Notes: generated by a model not told the origin, from the sequence alone. Positions 26,535 to 35,595 are shown, counted from the first letter of the stretch. The stretch: DNA of 64,000 nt from DASUPK01 sp963819715 (GCA_963819715.1 CAWFXE010000002.1:1-64000); one strand, 5' to 3'. Program-made: numbers and translations.

Positions 26535-26553
26535 ATGCGTGTCTTAGACGCAT
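26535..26553. promoter_or_regulatory. Palindrome between uppP and the next gene
   Basis: ATGCGTGTCTTAGACGCAT has arms ATGCGT/ACGCAT around GTC-TTA-GAC. It lies in the short divergent gap between uppP and the small secreted gene, a natural place for an operator. No regulator is assigned. Confidence 0.35.
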
Positions 26554-26576
26554 GGGCTTGCGTTAGATTGCCCGGG

Positions 26577-26828
26577 ATGCGATTCGCGTCTCGTCTGCTC
26601 GCGCCGGTCTTCGCCCTCGTCGCCATGCTGGTTCTCGCGCCCGCCGCGATGGCCGCCGACGGCGTGGGCACTTACGGCCGCACCGACGACAAGGTGGTCA
26701 CCTTCTTCGCCTTCGGGCTGATCGCGTTCTTCGCGATCCTGGTGACCGTCCTCTCTTTGATCCAGATTCGCCTCGAAGCTCGCAAGGAGAGGCGCACGCA
26801 GGACCTCGAACGCCTCGGAAGTCGTTAG
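26577..26828 (+). CDS. Small membrane protein with signal-like N-terminus
   Basis: 83 residues: MRFASRLLAPVFALVAMLVL with an AMAA cleavage-like end, a short outer loop, one membrane helix (FFAFGLIAFFAILVTVLSLI) and a charged cytoplasmic tail. No family recognised. The M23 peptidase gene follows 12 bases later, so a shared envelope role is plausible. Confidence 0.7.
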   Translation: MRFASRLLAPVFALVAMLVLAPAAMAADGVGTYGRTDDKVVTFFAFGLIAFFAILVTVLSLIQIRLEARKERRTQDLERLGSR

Positions 26829-26840
26829 CCCCCGGCCTTC

Positions 26841-28154
26841 ATGGGAGGCGACGACCGGACCTTCGATCCCGGGTTAGAGACCGGCTACCTGAGACGGGCG
26901 CCGCGCGATCACGAGCTCGATCCCGAGCTGGGAGCGGCGCCGTTCGATCCCGGCCCCGGCCACTACGACGAGCGCCGGGCGACCAGGGAGGCGAAGCGAA
27001 GGCAGCGCGAGGCCCGCAGGCAACAGCAGGCCCAGCTCGACGCGCAGGAGAGCCGCGCCGCGGCTCAGTCCTTCGAGCGATCGCACGCAGCCCAGGCCGC
27101 GGCTGTGCAGCCCCTAGCGGAACCGGAGCTCGAGCCGATGCCGGAGCCTCCGCCACCCGAGCACGAGCCCGCCTCCGTCACCGAGCTCCGGCCCCACCGC
27201 CAATCGCTCGCCGAGCGACTGGAGCGCGAGCGTGCCGAGCGCGAGCGGGTTGAGCGCAAGCGGCGCGCGAAGCTCGAGCTCGAGCGGGCGGCGCGGGAGC
27301 GGGCGGAGCGCGAGCGCACCGCTCGCCGCCGGCGCGAGCGCGCGGAGAAACTCCGGCGCGAGCGCGAAGCACTGCGGCCTGCGCGCCGACAGCCGCTGCC
27401 GGCGCAGAAGCCGGCCCGCGCGAGGCCGGCCGCCGCTCGGATCGACCCGGCGGTCGAGGGGCCCGTCCGCAGGCGAGTTCGCGCGGCCGAGAACCGGAGG
27501 CGGGTCGCGACGAGACGGCGCGGACTGTTCTGGCCGACCGCCAAGGCCGGCCTGGCGGTGACGGTGGCGCTCGCGGTCGGCGGGGCGCTGGGCTCCGCGC
27601 TCGGCCTGCCGGTCCCGTGGCTCGACCAGACCAGCGGCAGCCAGTCGCTCGCGAACAGCGCGGCGCTCTTCGGCATCGATCCGGGCACGCCGACGGGCCT
27701 GACCCGCGGCTATGTCTTCCCCATCCTCGGCGCGCACAACTTCGGCGACAAGCTGGCCCGCTTCGGGGCGCCGCGCTACGGCCACATCCACGAGGGACAG
27801 GACGTCTTCGCCAAGACCGGGACCACGGAGGTCGCGGTCCACGACGGCATCGTGGTCGACCGCGGCCGCAGCAGTGATCCAGACGACGGTGGCCGCGGCA
27901 ACTACGTCGTCATCTACAGCCCGCAGGACAACCACAGCTTCGTCTACATGCACATGCTGAAGCCGTCCCCCACGGTGCTCGGGGACCGGGTTCACGCCGG
28001 GCAGGTGGTCGGGCAGCTCGGCTGCACCGGCAGCTGCGAGGGACCGCACCTCCACTTCGAGGTGCGGATCGGCAAGGCCACGCTCGGCGCCGACACGAAG
28101 CCGGTGGATCCGATGCCGTTCCTACGGCAGTGGCCGCAGTCCACTCCCGGCTAG
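26841..28154 (+). CDS. M23-family peptidase with long charged coiled-coil N-terminus
   Basis: 437 residues. Residues 1-215 are extremely Arg/Glu/Ala-rich and predicted to be coiled coil; a single membrane segment follows (AGLAVTVALAVGGALGSALG). An outer LytM/M23 domain shows HIHEGQDVFAKTG, FVYMHMLKPSP and GPHLHFEVRIG, the three Zn-ligand/catalytic motifs. It probably cuts or senses peptidoglycan while the cytoplasmic coiled coil links to other division or envelope proteins (inference). Confidence 0.85.
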   Translation: MGGDDRTFDPGLETGYLRRAPRDHELDPELGAAPFDPGPGHYDERRATREAKRRQREARRQQQAQLDAQESRAAAQSFERSHAAQAAAVQPLAEPELEPMPEPPPPEHEPASVTELRPHRQSLAERLERERAERERVERKRRAKLELERAARERAERERTARRRRERAEKLRREREALRPARRQPLPAQKPARARPAAARIDPAVEGPVRRRVRAAENRRRVATRRRGLFWPTAKAGLAVTVALAVGGALGSALGLPVPWLDQTSGSQSLANSAALFGIDPGTPTGLTRGYVFPILGAHNFGDKLARFGAPRYGHIHEGQDVFAKTGTTEVAVHDGIVVDRGRSSDPDDGGRGNYVVIYSPQDNHSFVYMHMLKPSPTVLGDRVHAGQVVGQLGCTGSCEGPHLHFEVRIGKATLGADTKPVDPMPFLRQWPQSTPG

Positions 28155-28274
28155 CGGCCACCAGGCCGCTCCACCTTGGAGCGAAGGGCGAAGCCCGTAG
28201 CGACTTATGCGGGGCGGCCGCTTGTGGCCGCGATCTGATCGCGAAGCCGTATTGCGAGTACATAGGATCAGTAA

Positions 28275-29063
28275 ATGCCCGAGGTCACCTATGAGCGGCG
28301 GGGAGCCGCCGGGGTGCTCACCATCGACCGGCCCGAGCGGCGCAATGCGGTCGACCCGGCGACCGCCGACCAGCTGCTCGAGGCCTATCGCGAGTTCGAG
28401 GGCGACGACGACGCGCGGGTCCTGATCCTCACCGGGGCCGGCGATCAGGCATTCTGCGCCGGCGCCGACCTGAAGTCCGTCGCAGCCGCGATGGACGACC
28501 AGGGGATCGCGGAGCAGTGGCTGAAGCCGCGGCCGCACGGGCCGCTCGGCTTCACGCGGATCACCTCGCCGAAGCCGACGATCGCCGCGATCTCGGGCTA
28601 CGCGCTCGCCGGCGGGCTGGAGCTCGCGCTCTGGTGCGACCTGCGGATAGGCACCGAGACCGCGAAGCTCGGGTTCCCTGAGCGCCGCTGGGGCGTCCCC
28701 CTGATCGACGGTGGCACCCAGCGGCTGCCGCGCGTGGTCGGGATGGGCCGGGCGCTCGACATGATCATCACCGGCCGGATTGTCGAGGCGGAGGAGGCGC
28801 TCGCCATGGGACTTCTCACCGAAGTGGTCGCACCCGGCAAGCACCTCGAGCGCGCATTGGAGATGGCCGAGGGACTGGCCCAATTCCCGCAGGAGACGAT
28901 GCTCGCCGACCGCCGCTCGGCGCTCGAGGGCTTCTCGCTCTCGCTGGAGGAGGGCCTCGCCCGCGAAGCCGAGATCGGCGGAGCGACCAGCGGCGTCGGC
29001 GTCCAGGGCGCCGCCCGCTTCGCGGGCGGCGAGGGCCGCGGCGGCAAGGGCGCCGGCGTCTAG
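28275..29063 (+). CDS. Enoyl-CoA hydratase/isomerase (crotonase) family protein
   Basis: 262 residues of crotonase fold. CoA-site and oxyanion motifs are AFCAGADLKSVAAA and ISGYALAGGLELALWCDLRI, and the substrate-side acidic region is FPERRWGVPLIDGG. A glycine-rich tail ends it. The exact substrate is unknown. The following membrane gene starts on the last base of its stop codon, so the two are coupled. Confidence 0.88.
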   Translation: MPEVTYERRGAAGVLTIDRPERRNAVDPATADQLLEAYREFEGDDDARVLILTGAGDQAFCAGADLKSVAAAMDDQGIAEQWLKPRPHGPLGFTRITSPKPTIAAISGYALAGGLELALWCDLRIGTETAKLGFPERRWGVPLIDGGTQRLPRVVGMGRALDMIITGRIVEAEEALAMGLLTEVVAPGKHLERALEMAEGLAQFPQETMLADRRSALEGFSLSLEEGLAREAEIGGATSGVGVQGAARFAGGEGRGGKGAGV

Positions 29064-29668
29064 TGCGCTCGGCCGCGCGGAGCGGCTACGCCTGGCTCGT
29101 CGCAGACTGGCAGTGGCCCTATGCGGCCGCCTTCGCCGCCTGCTTCCTCCTCTGCCTGGTCCCGATCGTCTGGAGCGAGGGCGGCGTCGCCGCGATGCTG
29201 ATCTACGTCCAGCTGCCGGTCTACATGCTCCACCAGCTCGAGGAGCACGCCGGCGACCGCTTTCGCCTCTACGTCAACGATCGCCTCGAAGCGGGGAGAA
29301 CGGCACTCGGCCGCGGGGCGACCTTCGCGATCAACCTGCTCGGCGTCTGGGTCCTCATCCTGGCCTCGATCCTGCTGGCCTACTACGTCGATCCCGCCCT
29401 CGGGCTGATCGGCGTCTACCTGACCGGGGTCAACGCGCTCGTGCACATCCTCGTCGCGCTGGGCCGCCGCGAGTACAACCCCGGCATCTATACAGCCATC
29501 GGGTTGTTCGTACCGCTGACGATCTGGGCGGCCATCGAGATCAACGACCGATACGACGTGTCCACCGGACTCAACCTCCTGGCGCTGGGAATCGCGCTGC
29601 TTGGACACCTCGTGATCGTGGCGGGGATCGGCATTCACCTGAAGCGCGCCGCCACAGGGCGTCTATAG
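29063..29668 (+). CDS. HXXEE-motif membrane protein
   Basis: 201 residues with about five membrane helices. The motif HQLEEHAGDRF follows the second helix, matching the HXXEE family of unknown function, which is often linked to metal-binding membrane proteins. The GTG start overlaps the crotonase stop by one base. It ends six bases inside the convergent HD gene. Confidence 0.75.
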   Translation: MRSAARSGYAWLVADWQWPYAAAFAACFLLCLVPIVWSEGGVAAMLIYVQLPVYMLHQLEEHAGDRFRLYVNDRLEAGRTALGRGATFAINLLGVWVLILASILLAYYVDPALGLIGVYLTGVNALVHILVALGRREYNPGIYTAIGLFVPLTIWAAIEINDRYDVSTGLNLLALGIALLGHLVIVAGIGIHLKRAATGRL

Positions 29669-30490
29669 CCGAAACGAGGGCAGCAGCCGCTTCTCGGTCT
29701 CCCCCGCCACCTCCGCGACCACCTCGACGTGGCCCTCGAGCGGCGTGCCGCGCAGCTTCGTCGCGAGCAGGTCGTCGACCTGGAAGATGCCGGCCGAGTT
29801 GTTCATCTCGATCTCGATCTTGACCGGGCGTTCATCCCCGGCCTCGATGTTGACCTTGTCGATCGCAGCCGCGGAGAGGGCGTGGATGCCGTACTGCCCT
29901 CCCTCCACCGGGATCCGCGAGCGGCCCTCCGCCATGTCGAGCGCGTCGGCGACGCGGACGACCCCTGCCTCCACCGTGTATGGCTCGCCGCGCCGGCGGT
30001 GGCCGATGATCGCGTGCAGGATCTCAGAGGCGACCACTGTGCGCTCCGGCTCCTCGTAGCAATCGGCGAGCAGAGAGTCGAGCCGGCTCTGGACCATGAA
30101 GAGGCTGTAGGCCTCGTGGTCGGCGCGGTGAATCGACATGCCGACGTCGTGCAGCAGCGCGCCGCCGGCGACGACGACCTCCGCGTCGCGCTCGCGCATG
30201 CCGTGGTCGGTGACCATCGCCGGCTCGATCCCGCCCTTGACCAGCAGGCGGAGCAGGCGCAGGGAGATGTTGAGGACGACCTGCACGTGCACCCAGGAGT
30301 GGTCCGACATGCCCAGGCGCTCCGACTGGAGCTGGGCCATGTACCACCAGGCGCGCACCTTCTCGTCGGCGTTGACCGCCTCGAGGAAGCGCTCCAGCTT
30401 GCGATTTCCCCGGGTCGGCGCGTGGACCTGCGCCTTGGCCACCGCCTCGGAGATCGAACCGGCGCGCACATCTGGTCCCTGTGCTTCCAT
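29663..30490 (-). CDS. HD-domain phosphohydrolase
   Basis: 275 residues. Metal-binding HD motifs are SDHSWVHVQVV, GGALLHDVGM with a further H in MSIHRADHEAYS, HAIIGHRRRG and RVADALDMAEG. A C-terminal beta-rich domain follows. It probably hydrolyses a nucleotide or phosphoester; the substrate is unknown. ATG 30490 (MEAQGPDVR) is preferred; ATG 30529 adds 13 unconserved-looking residues and neither has a strong ribosome site. Confidence 0.85.
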   Translation of the reverse strand: MEAQGPDVRAGSISEAVAKAQVHAPTRGNRKLERFLEAVNADEKVRAWWYMAQLQSERLGMSDHSWVHVQVVLNISLRLLRLLVKGGIEPAMVTDHGMRERDAEVVVAGGALLHDVGMSIHRADHEAYSLFMVQSRLDSLLADCYEEPERTVVASEILHAIIGHRRRGEPYTVEAGVVRVADALDMAEGRSRIPVEGGQYGIHALSAAAIDKVNIEAGDERPVKIEIEMNNSAGIFQVDDLLATKLRGTPLEGHVEVVAEVAGETEKRLLPSFRL

Positions 30491-30622
30491 TTCGCCGATC
30501 TTGTCAGGGCACGACGTAGGGGGTTTCATGACTGGAAGTCATCTACGCGGTTTTGGGCTATTTGCGGGAATTCCGACCGCCGATGAAGTTACCGTGATCT
30601 CGCTTTGGCTTAAGGAACTGGG

Positions 30623-30826
30623 ATGACGGTCTGTACCAACACAGGCATATCCGTTCCTGAGTGCTCGTGCCGGTCGTGCCTCACGGCCCAAATCGAGCGC
30701 CACATGCCGTCGTTGCTTGGCGCGGACGTGACAACGACCTCCGCCACCGCTGAGATGCCGGCCGTCTCCAGCCTCTCGCGCCTGCGCTTCGGTCGCAGGC
30801 TGCGCCGGCTCCGCAAAGCCGCCTAG
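30623..30826 (+). CDS. Possible small cysteine-containing protein
   Basis: A 67-codon frame with AAGGA upstream encodes MTVCTNTGISVPECSCRSCL, four cysteines in the first 20 residues, then a basic tail RFGRRLRRLRKAA. No family recognised. It lies alone in a 340-base gap between two leftward genes. It may be a chance frame, though the ribosome site and cysteine spacing favour a real gene. Confidence 0.35.
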   Translation: MTVCTNTGISVPECSCRSCLTAQIERHMPSLLGADVTTTSATAEMPAVSSLSRLRFGRRLRRLRKAA

Positions 30827-30831
30827 CCTAC

Positions 30832-31695
30832 CTATGCTTCCGTCGGCGCCTGTCCCACTGAGGAGCTGAGGACGCCCGCGCTGGCGACCACCACCAGCGC
30901 GATTCCCACGACGTCGACGGTGGCGAGGTCCTGGCCCAGCGCGATCAGCCCTATCAGTGCGGCGACCGCGGGCTCCAGGCTCATCAGGATGCCGAAGGTC
31001 CCAACCGCGATTCGCCGCAGAGCCTCCAGCTCGAGCGAATAGGGGATCACGGAGCTGAACACGCCGGTCGCGGCCCCGATGGCCGCCGCGCCGGGATCGA
31101 TCAGGTCACCGTCCGCAGCCTCTATTCCGGGAACGACCATCAGGAGAGCGGCGATGCCCATCGCCAGCGCCAGGCCGCGCCCGCCAGGGAAGACCCGGCC
31201 GACCCGCGCGCTGAGCAGGATGTAGGCGGCCCAGAACCCGCCGGCCATGAGCGCGAAACCGATGCCCGCGGCACTCGCCGAGCCCGAGGGCCGGCTCAGG
31301 AGCAGCACGCCGCCCGCCGCGCAACCGACCCAGACCAGGTCGAGAGCTCGTCGCGAGGCGAACAGCCCAACCATCAACGGACCGACGAACTCGAACGTCA
31401 CCGCGATCCCCAGCGGGATTCGGTCGAGGGCCTCGTAGAAGCAGAGGTTCATGCCCGCGAGCGCGACCCCGAAGGCGAGGGCGAGGACGAGCCCCTCCCT
31501 CCCGGCCTCGCTCGGCCGAGGCCGCCAGATCGCCAGCAGGACGATCGCCGCCGCGAGCAGCCGGTAGAGCACCGCGCCGGCCGGCCCAACCCGGTCGAAG
31601 AGCGTCGTCGCCGCGGCGGACCCAGCCTGGACGGAGACGATCGCGCCGATGACCATCGCCGGGGCGACCGCCCCGCCTCGGCCGGCAACTGCCAC
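30832..31695 (-). CDS. EamA/DMT-family exporter (RhtA-like)
   Basis: 287 residues with about ten hydrophobic segments and two EamA repeats. LAGMNLCFYEALDRIPLGIA and TFEFVGPLMVGLFASRR in the first half resemble the RhtA threonine/homoserine exporter. IPYSLELEALRRIAVGTFGI in the second half is the matching repeat. It probably exports small metabolites. The YjbQ gene lies 7 bases upstream on the same strand. Confidence 0.85.
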   Translation of the reverse strand: MAVAGRGGAVAPAMVIGAIVSVQAGSAAATTLFDRVGPAGAVLYRLLAAAIVLLAIWRPRPSEAGREGLVLALAFGVALAGMNLCFYEALDRIPLGIAVTFEFVGPLMVGLFASRRALDLVWVGCAAGGVLLLSRPSGSASAAGIGFALMAGGFWAAYILLSARVGRVFPGGRGLALAMGIAALLMVVPGIEAADGDLIDPGAAAIGAATGVFSSVIPYSLELEALRRIAVGTFGILMSLEPAVAALIGLIALGQDLATVDVVGIALVVVASAGVLSSSVGQAPTEA

Positions 31696-31702
31696 GCGTG
31701 AG

Positions 31703-32164
31703 CTAATCGCCCATCACCTTGATCACGAGCCGCTTCGAGCGCCGGCCGTCGAACTCGCAGTAGAAGACCGCCTGCCACGGCCCGAGGTCGAGCTTGCCGT
31801 CGGTGATCGGCAGGACCACCTGGTGATGGACCAGGAGGTTCTTCAGATGCGCGTCGCCGTTGTCCTCACCGCCGCGGTGGTGGCGGTAGTCGCCGGGATC
31901 CGGCAGCAGCTGGCGCGCGATGTCGTTCGCCGGCTCCTTCCAGCTCGGCGGCGCGACCTTGTCGAGCCACTCGAGCGTGTCTTCCTGGAGGCCCGGCTCG
32001 TCGTCGTTCACCCAGACCGCCGCCGTGATGTGCATCGCGGAGACGAGCACCATCCCCTCGCTGACGCCGGAGGCGTCGACCGCCGCCTGCACGTTCTCGG
32101 TGATGCGGACGAACTCGCGGCGCCCCTCCGTGTTGAACGTCATGTAGTCGGTGTGCGACTTCAA
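31703..32164 (-). CDS. YjbQ/UPF0047-family protein
   Basis: 153 residues. Characteristic stretches are VLVSAMHITAAVWVNDDEPG, YRHHRGGEDNGDAHLKNLLV and GPWQAVFYCEFDGRR, with the conserved His/Asp/Glu residues of this family. Family members show secondary thiamine-phosphate synthase activity but their physiological role is unsettled. It is the full family length. Confidence 0.92.
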   Translation of the reverse strand: MKSHTDYMTFNTEGRREFVRITENVQAAVDASGVSEGMVLVSAMHITAAVWVNDDEPGLQEDTLEWLDKVAPPSWKEPANDIARQLLPDPGDYRHHRGGEDNGDAHLKNLLVHHQVVLPITDGKLDLGPWQAVFYCEFDGRRSKRLVIKVMGD

Positions 32165-32191
32165 GTTCCCTCCTTCGACGTTTCCGGGATC

Positions 32192-32923
32192 ATGCCGCTG
32201 ATGGCGGGTCTGCTCTCACTGGAGCGCCGAGAGGACGTCGCGGTGGTGACGCTGCAACGGCCCGAGAAGAGGAACGCCCTCTCGATCGATCTGCGGGTGG
32301 AGCTGGCGGAGTGCTTCGGCTCGCTCGGCGAGGATCCCGGCGTCGGCGCCGTGGTCCTGACGGGCGCGCCGCCGGCCTTCTGCTCCGGCATGGACACGAC
32401 GCAGTTCGGGGGCGACCGCGAGAACCGCGAGCGCCTGGTCGAGACGAGCATCGCCTGCTTCCGCGCCGTGGCCAACTGCGCCCGGCCCGTGGTCGCCGCC
32501 GTCAATGGCGCTGCACTCGCGGGCGGCTTCGCGCTCGCCCTGCTCTGCGACCTTCGCCTGGCGGCCGAGGCCGCCAGCTTCGGCTTCCCGGAGCTTCCCC
32601 GCGGAATCCCGCCGAGCTACGCCGCGGCCCGGGCGGCCCTACCGGCGCCCCTCGCCGCGGAGCTGACGCTGACCGGGAGGCTGATTGACGCCCAGGGCGC
32701 CCTGCGGATGGGAATCGTCGGCGCGGTGCATCCCGACGACGAGCTGATGCCGCGAGCGCTGGAGCTCGCCGGCCGCATCGCCTCCGGTCCGCGTCAGGCG
32801 ATCGCCGAGACCAAGCGCCGGATCCTGCTCGATCGCGACCGCACGATCGGCCACCTCTTCGAAGAGGAGGAACGGTTGCTGCGCGAGGCGCTCCTCGCTG
32901 ACTCGCCGGACGACGCGGCGTAG
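32192..32923 (+). CDS. Enoyl-CoA hydratase/isomerase family protein (second crotonase)
   Basis: 243 residues. LQRPEKRNALSIDLRVELAE, APPAFCSGMDTTQFGG and VVAAVNGAALAGGFALALLC carry the CoA-binding and oxyanion-hole features. One catalytic Glu region reads FPELPRGIPPSY. The frame is open far upstream to 31649 but that part opposes yjbQ; ATG 32192 or 32201 is the likely start. It is only moderately similar to the crotonase at 28275, so it is not a recent duplicate. Confidence 0.87.
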   Translation: MPLMAGLLSLERREDVAVVTLQRPEKRNALSIDLRVELAECFGSLGEDPGVGAVVLTGAPPAFCSGMDTTQFGGDRENRERLVETSIACFRAVANCARPVVAAVNGAALAGGFALALLCDLRLAAEAASFGFPELPRGIPPSYAAARAALPAPLAAELTLTGRLIDAQGALRMGIVGAVHPDDELMPRALELAGRIASGPRQAIAETKRRILLDRDRTIGHLFEEEERLLREALLADSPDDAA

Positions 32924-32926
32924 TCG

Positions 32927-33668
32927 TTGGAACAGCTCCGTCTCATCCGCCATTCCTTCCCCGATCAGCCCGAGCTGAGCACCGCAATCTCCCGGACGAT
33001 CCTGCGACGGGTGGCCGCGGGCGAGCTGCCTCCGACGATCCGGATCCACCGCCCCGGCAACGAGGTCGCCTTCGGCCGCCAGGACCTGGCCAGCCCTCAC
33101 TACGAGGCCGCCGCCGAGGCCGCGCGCGCAGCCGGATTCGCCGCGGTCGAGCGGCTGGCGGGCGGCCGGGCCGCGGTCTTTCATAGCGGCACCATCGCGA
33201 TCGCTAGGGCCTATGCCGATCCGCAGCCGCCGAAGCGCACCTACGCCCGCTTCGAGGAGACGGCCGAGTTGATCGCCTCCGCGCTGCGGCGGCCTCGGCG
33301 TTGAGGCCCTGGTCGGCGAGGTCCCGGGCGAATACTGCCCCGGCGCCTACAGCGTCAACGCCCGCGGCAAGGTCAAGCTCTCCGGCATCGGCCAGCGCAT
33401 GATCCGGGGCGGCGCCCATATGGGCGGGGTGGTCGTCGCCTCGGGCGGCGAGAAGGTCGCGCGAGCCCTCGAACCGGTCTACATGGCGCTCGAGCTGGAG
33501 TGGGATCCGGCGACCTCGGGCGATGTCTCGGCGGAGCTCGGCCGTGACGTCGATCCGGGCGAGATCGAGGAGGCGCTTATCGCGGAGCTGGCCCGCAGCT
33601 ACGAGCTCGTGGACGCGGAGATCGACGAGGAGACCATGAGCCGCGCCATGGCAGACTCACGACCGTGA
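32927..33668 (+). pseudogene. Lipoate/biotin protein ligase-like protein, single frameshift
   Basis: The first frame (TTG 32927) reads LRLIRHSFPDQPELSTAISR, RIHRPGNEVAFGRQDLASP and ERLAGGRAAVFHSGTIAIAR, the lipoate-protein-ligase A fold with the RxxGG-type substrate region. Near 33290 it terminates, while the next frame continues LGVEALVGEVPGEYCPGAYS, GKVKLSGIGQRMIRGGAHMGG and a C-terminal helical part to 33668. One extra C in the CGGCGGCC run near 33290 explains the break. It overlaps the metallophosphoesterase start by 4 bases. Confidence 0.75.
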
Positions 33669-34267
33669 AGCTGCTCGCGTTCAGCGACCTGCATCGCGAC
33701 CTCGGCCAGGCTGAGCAACTGGTTGAGCGATCGTCGGATGCCGACGTCGTCATCGCCGCCGGGGATTTCGCCTCGGTCCACAAGGGCCTCGAGGAGACGA
33801 TCGACGCGCTGAAGCCCATCACCGTGCCCACCGTCCTCGTTCCCGGAAACAACGAGACCGAGGATGCGCTCCGGGCCGCCTGCGAGGGCTGGGACGCGGC
33901 GACTGTGCTCCACGGCCAGGGGACCGAGATCGACGGCGTCCAGTTCTTCGGGCTCGGCGCGGGGGTTCCGGTGACGCCGTGGGACTGGAGCTTCGACCTG
34001 GATGAGGAGCAGGCGGCCGAGAAGCTGGCGGGCTGCCCCATGGACGCGGTGCTGATCGTCCACTCCCCCCCGAAGGGGCACTGCGATCAATCGAGCGCCG
34101 GGGACCACCTCGGCAGCCAGGCGATCCTCGAGGCGATCGAGGCGAAGCAGCCGCAGATCGCCGTCTGCGGGCACATCCACGAGTCGTGGGGCGCGGAGAG
34201 CGAGGTCGGCCCCACGCGGGTCATGAACCTCGGCCCGAGCGGTACCCCAATAGAGTTGGGTGCATGA
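33665..34267 (+). CDS. Metallophosphoesterase (calcineurin-like)
   Basis: 200 residues with the full motif set: FSDLH, AAGDF, GNNE, VHSPPKGH and CGHIHE. It is a small cytoplasmic phosphoesterase of YfcE-like type. The GTG start overlaps the preceding stop (GTGA), and the next gene starts inside its own stop (ATGA), so the three genes from 32927 to 34950 form a tight operon. Substrate unknown. Confidence 0.88.
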   Translation: MKLLAFSDLHRDLGQAEQLVERSSDADVVIAAGDFASVHKGLEETIDALKPITVPTVLVPGNNETEDALRAACEGWDAATVLHGQGTEIDGVQFFGLGAGVPVTPWDWSFDLDEEQAAEKLAGCPMDAVLIVHSPPKGHCDQSSAGDHLGSQAILEAIEAKQPQIAVCGHIHESWGAESEVGPTRVMNLGPSGTPIELGA

Positions 34268-34950
34268 ACGACTGGCAAGCACCGCCGCGAGGCCGCGACG
34301 AGTGGCGCGTCGAGGTCGCCCTCGACGAGGACCACAACGGCCAGAAGCTGAGCGACGCACTCCATCACCTGCAGCTCGACAACGAGGCCCGCAAGCTGCT
34401 CGGCGGCAGCGTGGTCGTGACGCGCGATGGGCGCTTCGTCTTCGTCTACGCCTGGCACGAGGAATCGGGACAGCAGGCCGAGCGGGTCGTCAAGAACCTG
34501 ATGCAGGACGAGAAGCTGGCCGGCGAGGTCCGCCTGATGCGCTGGCATCCGCTGGCCGAGGAGTGGAAGGACGCCTCCGAGCCGCTTCCCGATGACGAGG
34601 CCGCGCGCGCCGAAGAGGTGCACGAGGCCGAGCAGGAGGGCTCGGAGGAGGCTCACCGCTACGGCGAGTATCCGTGGGAGGTCGTGATCGACCTTCCCCA
34701 CGTCCGCGACGGGCACGATCTCGCCACGAGGCTCCGCGGCGAGGGGCTCCCCGTGAAGCGGCACTTCCGCTACCTGCTGGTCGGCGCCCCGTCGGAGGAC
34801 AAGGCGGTCGAGCTCGGCGAGCGCCTGGAGGGTGAGACTCCCGAGGGCGCCCGCATCGGGATCCGCGGCAACCCCGACGACATGCCCCTCCCCGCATTCG
34901 TGAACCTGAGCGCTCTGAAGCCCGGGTTCCTGCGGGACCTCGGGCTGTAG
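34264..34950 (+). CDS. Hypothetical protein with two similar halves
   Basis: 228 residues, very acidic in the middle. The N-terminal half (EWRVEVALDEDHNGQKLSDA) and C-terminal half (YPWEVVIDLPHVRDGHDLAT) look like repeats of one alpha/beta unit. The second reads FRYLLVGAPSEDKAVELGER. No named family recognised. ATG 34264 overlaps the phosphoesterase stop, so the start is secure. Confidence 0.8.
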   Translation: MNDWQAPPRGRDEWRVEVALDEDHNGQKLSDALHHLQLDNEARKLLGGSVVVTRDGRFVFVYAWHEESGQQAERVVKNLMQDEKLAGEVRLMRWHPLAEEWKDASEPLPDDEAARAEEVHEAEQEGSEEAHRYGEYPWEVVIDLPHVRDGHDLATRLRGEGLPVKRHFRYLLVGAPSEDKAVELGERLEGETPEGARIGIRGNPDDMPLPAFVNLSALKPGFLRDLGL

Positions 34951-34953
34951 CCC

Positions 34954-35595
34954 TTGCCGCGGACCTTCGACCGCGACTCGGCGGAGTTCGGGCGCGTCCT
35001 CGCGTTCAGCGACGGGCTGTTCGCCATCGCTATGACCCTCCTGATCGTCGCGGTCGGGGTGCCGCACCTCAACGACGAGGGCAGCGTCCACGAGCTGGCC
35101 GACTCCCTCAACGACCTGCTCCCGGCCTTCACCAGCTTCTTCATCAGCTTCGCGGTGATCGGCCGCTACTGGCTGGCTCACCACATGTTCGTCTCGCTGC
35201 TCAGCGCGATGAGCCAATCCTTCGTCGCCCTCAACCTCGTCTATCTCGCCTTCATCGCCTTCCTCCCCTTCCCCACGGCCCTGCTCGGCGAGTTCTTCTC
35301 CAATCCGCTTTCGATCGTGATCTACGCGGTCAACGTCGGGATCGTCAGCGGCATGGAGGTGGTGCTCTTCCGCAGCGCGTACAAGAACGACCTGTTTCGG
35401 CGAAAGCCGACGCCCGAGGTCTATCGGTTCGGCGTCATCGCCTCGCTCTCGCCGGTGGCCTTCTTCGCCATCTCGATCCCCATCGCTTTCGTCTCGACCA
35501 CCCTGGCGGTGCTGACCTGGTTCCTCAGCGCTCCGTTCGGTGCGTGGCTCAATCGGCGGGCGCCCGAGGGCGTCGAGTCGCTCCTCGGCCCTTAG
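34954..35595 (+). CDS. TMEM175/DUF1211-family potassium channel-like protein
   Basis: 213 residues with about six membrane helices. The N-terminal signature FSDGLFAIAMTLLIVAVGVP contains the FSDG motif of bacterial TMEM175 proteins, whose tetramers form K+-selective pores. RYWLAHHMFVSLL follows in helix 3. Start TTG 34954 lies 3 bases after the previous stop. Its end overlaps the convergent GGDEF gene by 4 bases. Confidence 0.87.
   Translation: MPRTFDRDSAEFGRVLAFSDGLFAIAMTLLIVAVGVPHLNDEGSVHELADSLNDLLPAFTSFFISFAVIGRYWLAHHMFVSLLSAMSQSFVALNLVYLAFIAFLPFPTALLGEFFSNPLSIVIYAVNVGIVSGMEVVLFRSAYKNDLFRRKPTPEVYRFGVIASLSPVAFFAISIPIAFVSTTLAVLTWFLSAPFGAWLNRRAPEGVESLLGP

Noticed and set aside
31649..32191. 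In-frame upstream extension of the second crotonase
   Set aside because: It is the shadow of yjbQ on the other strand.
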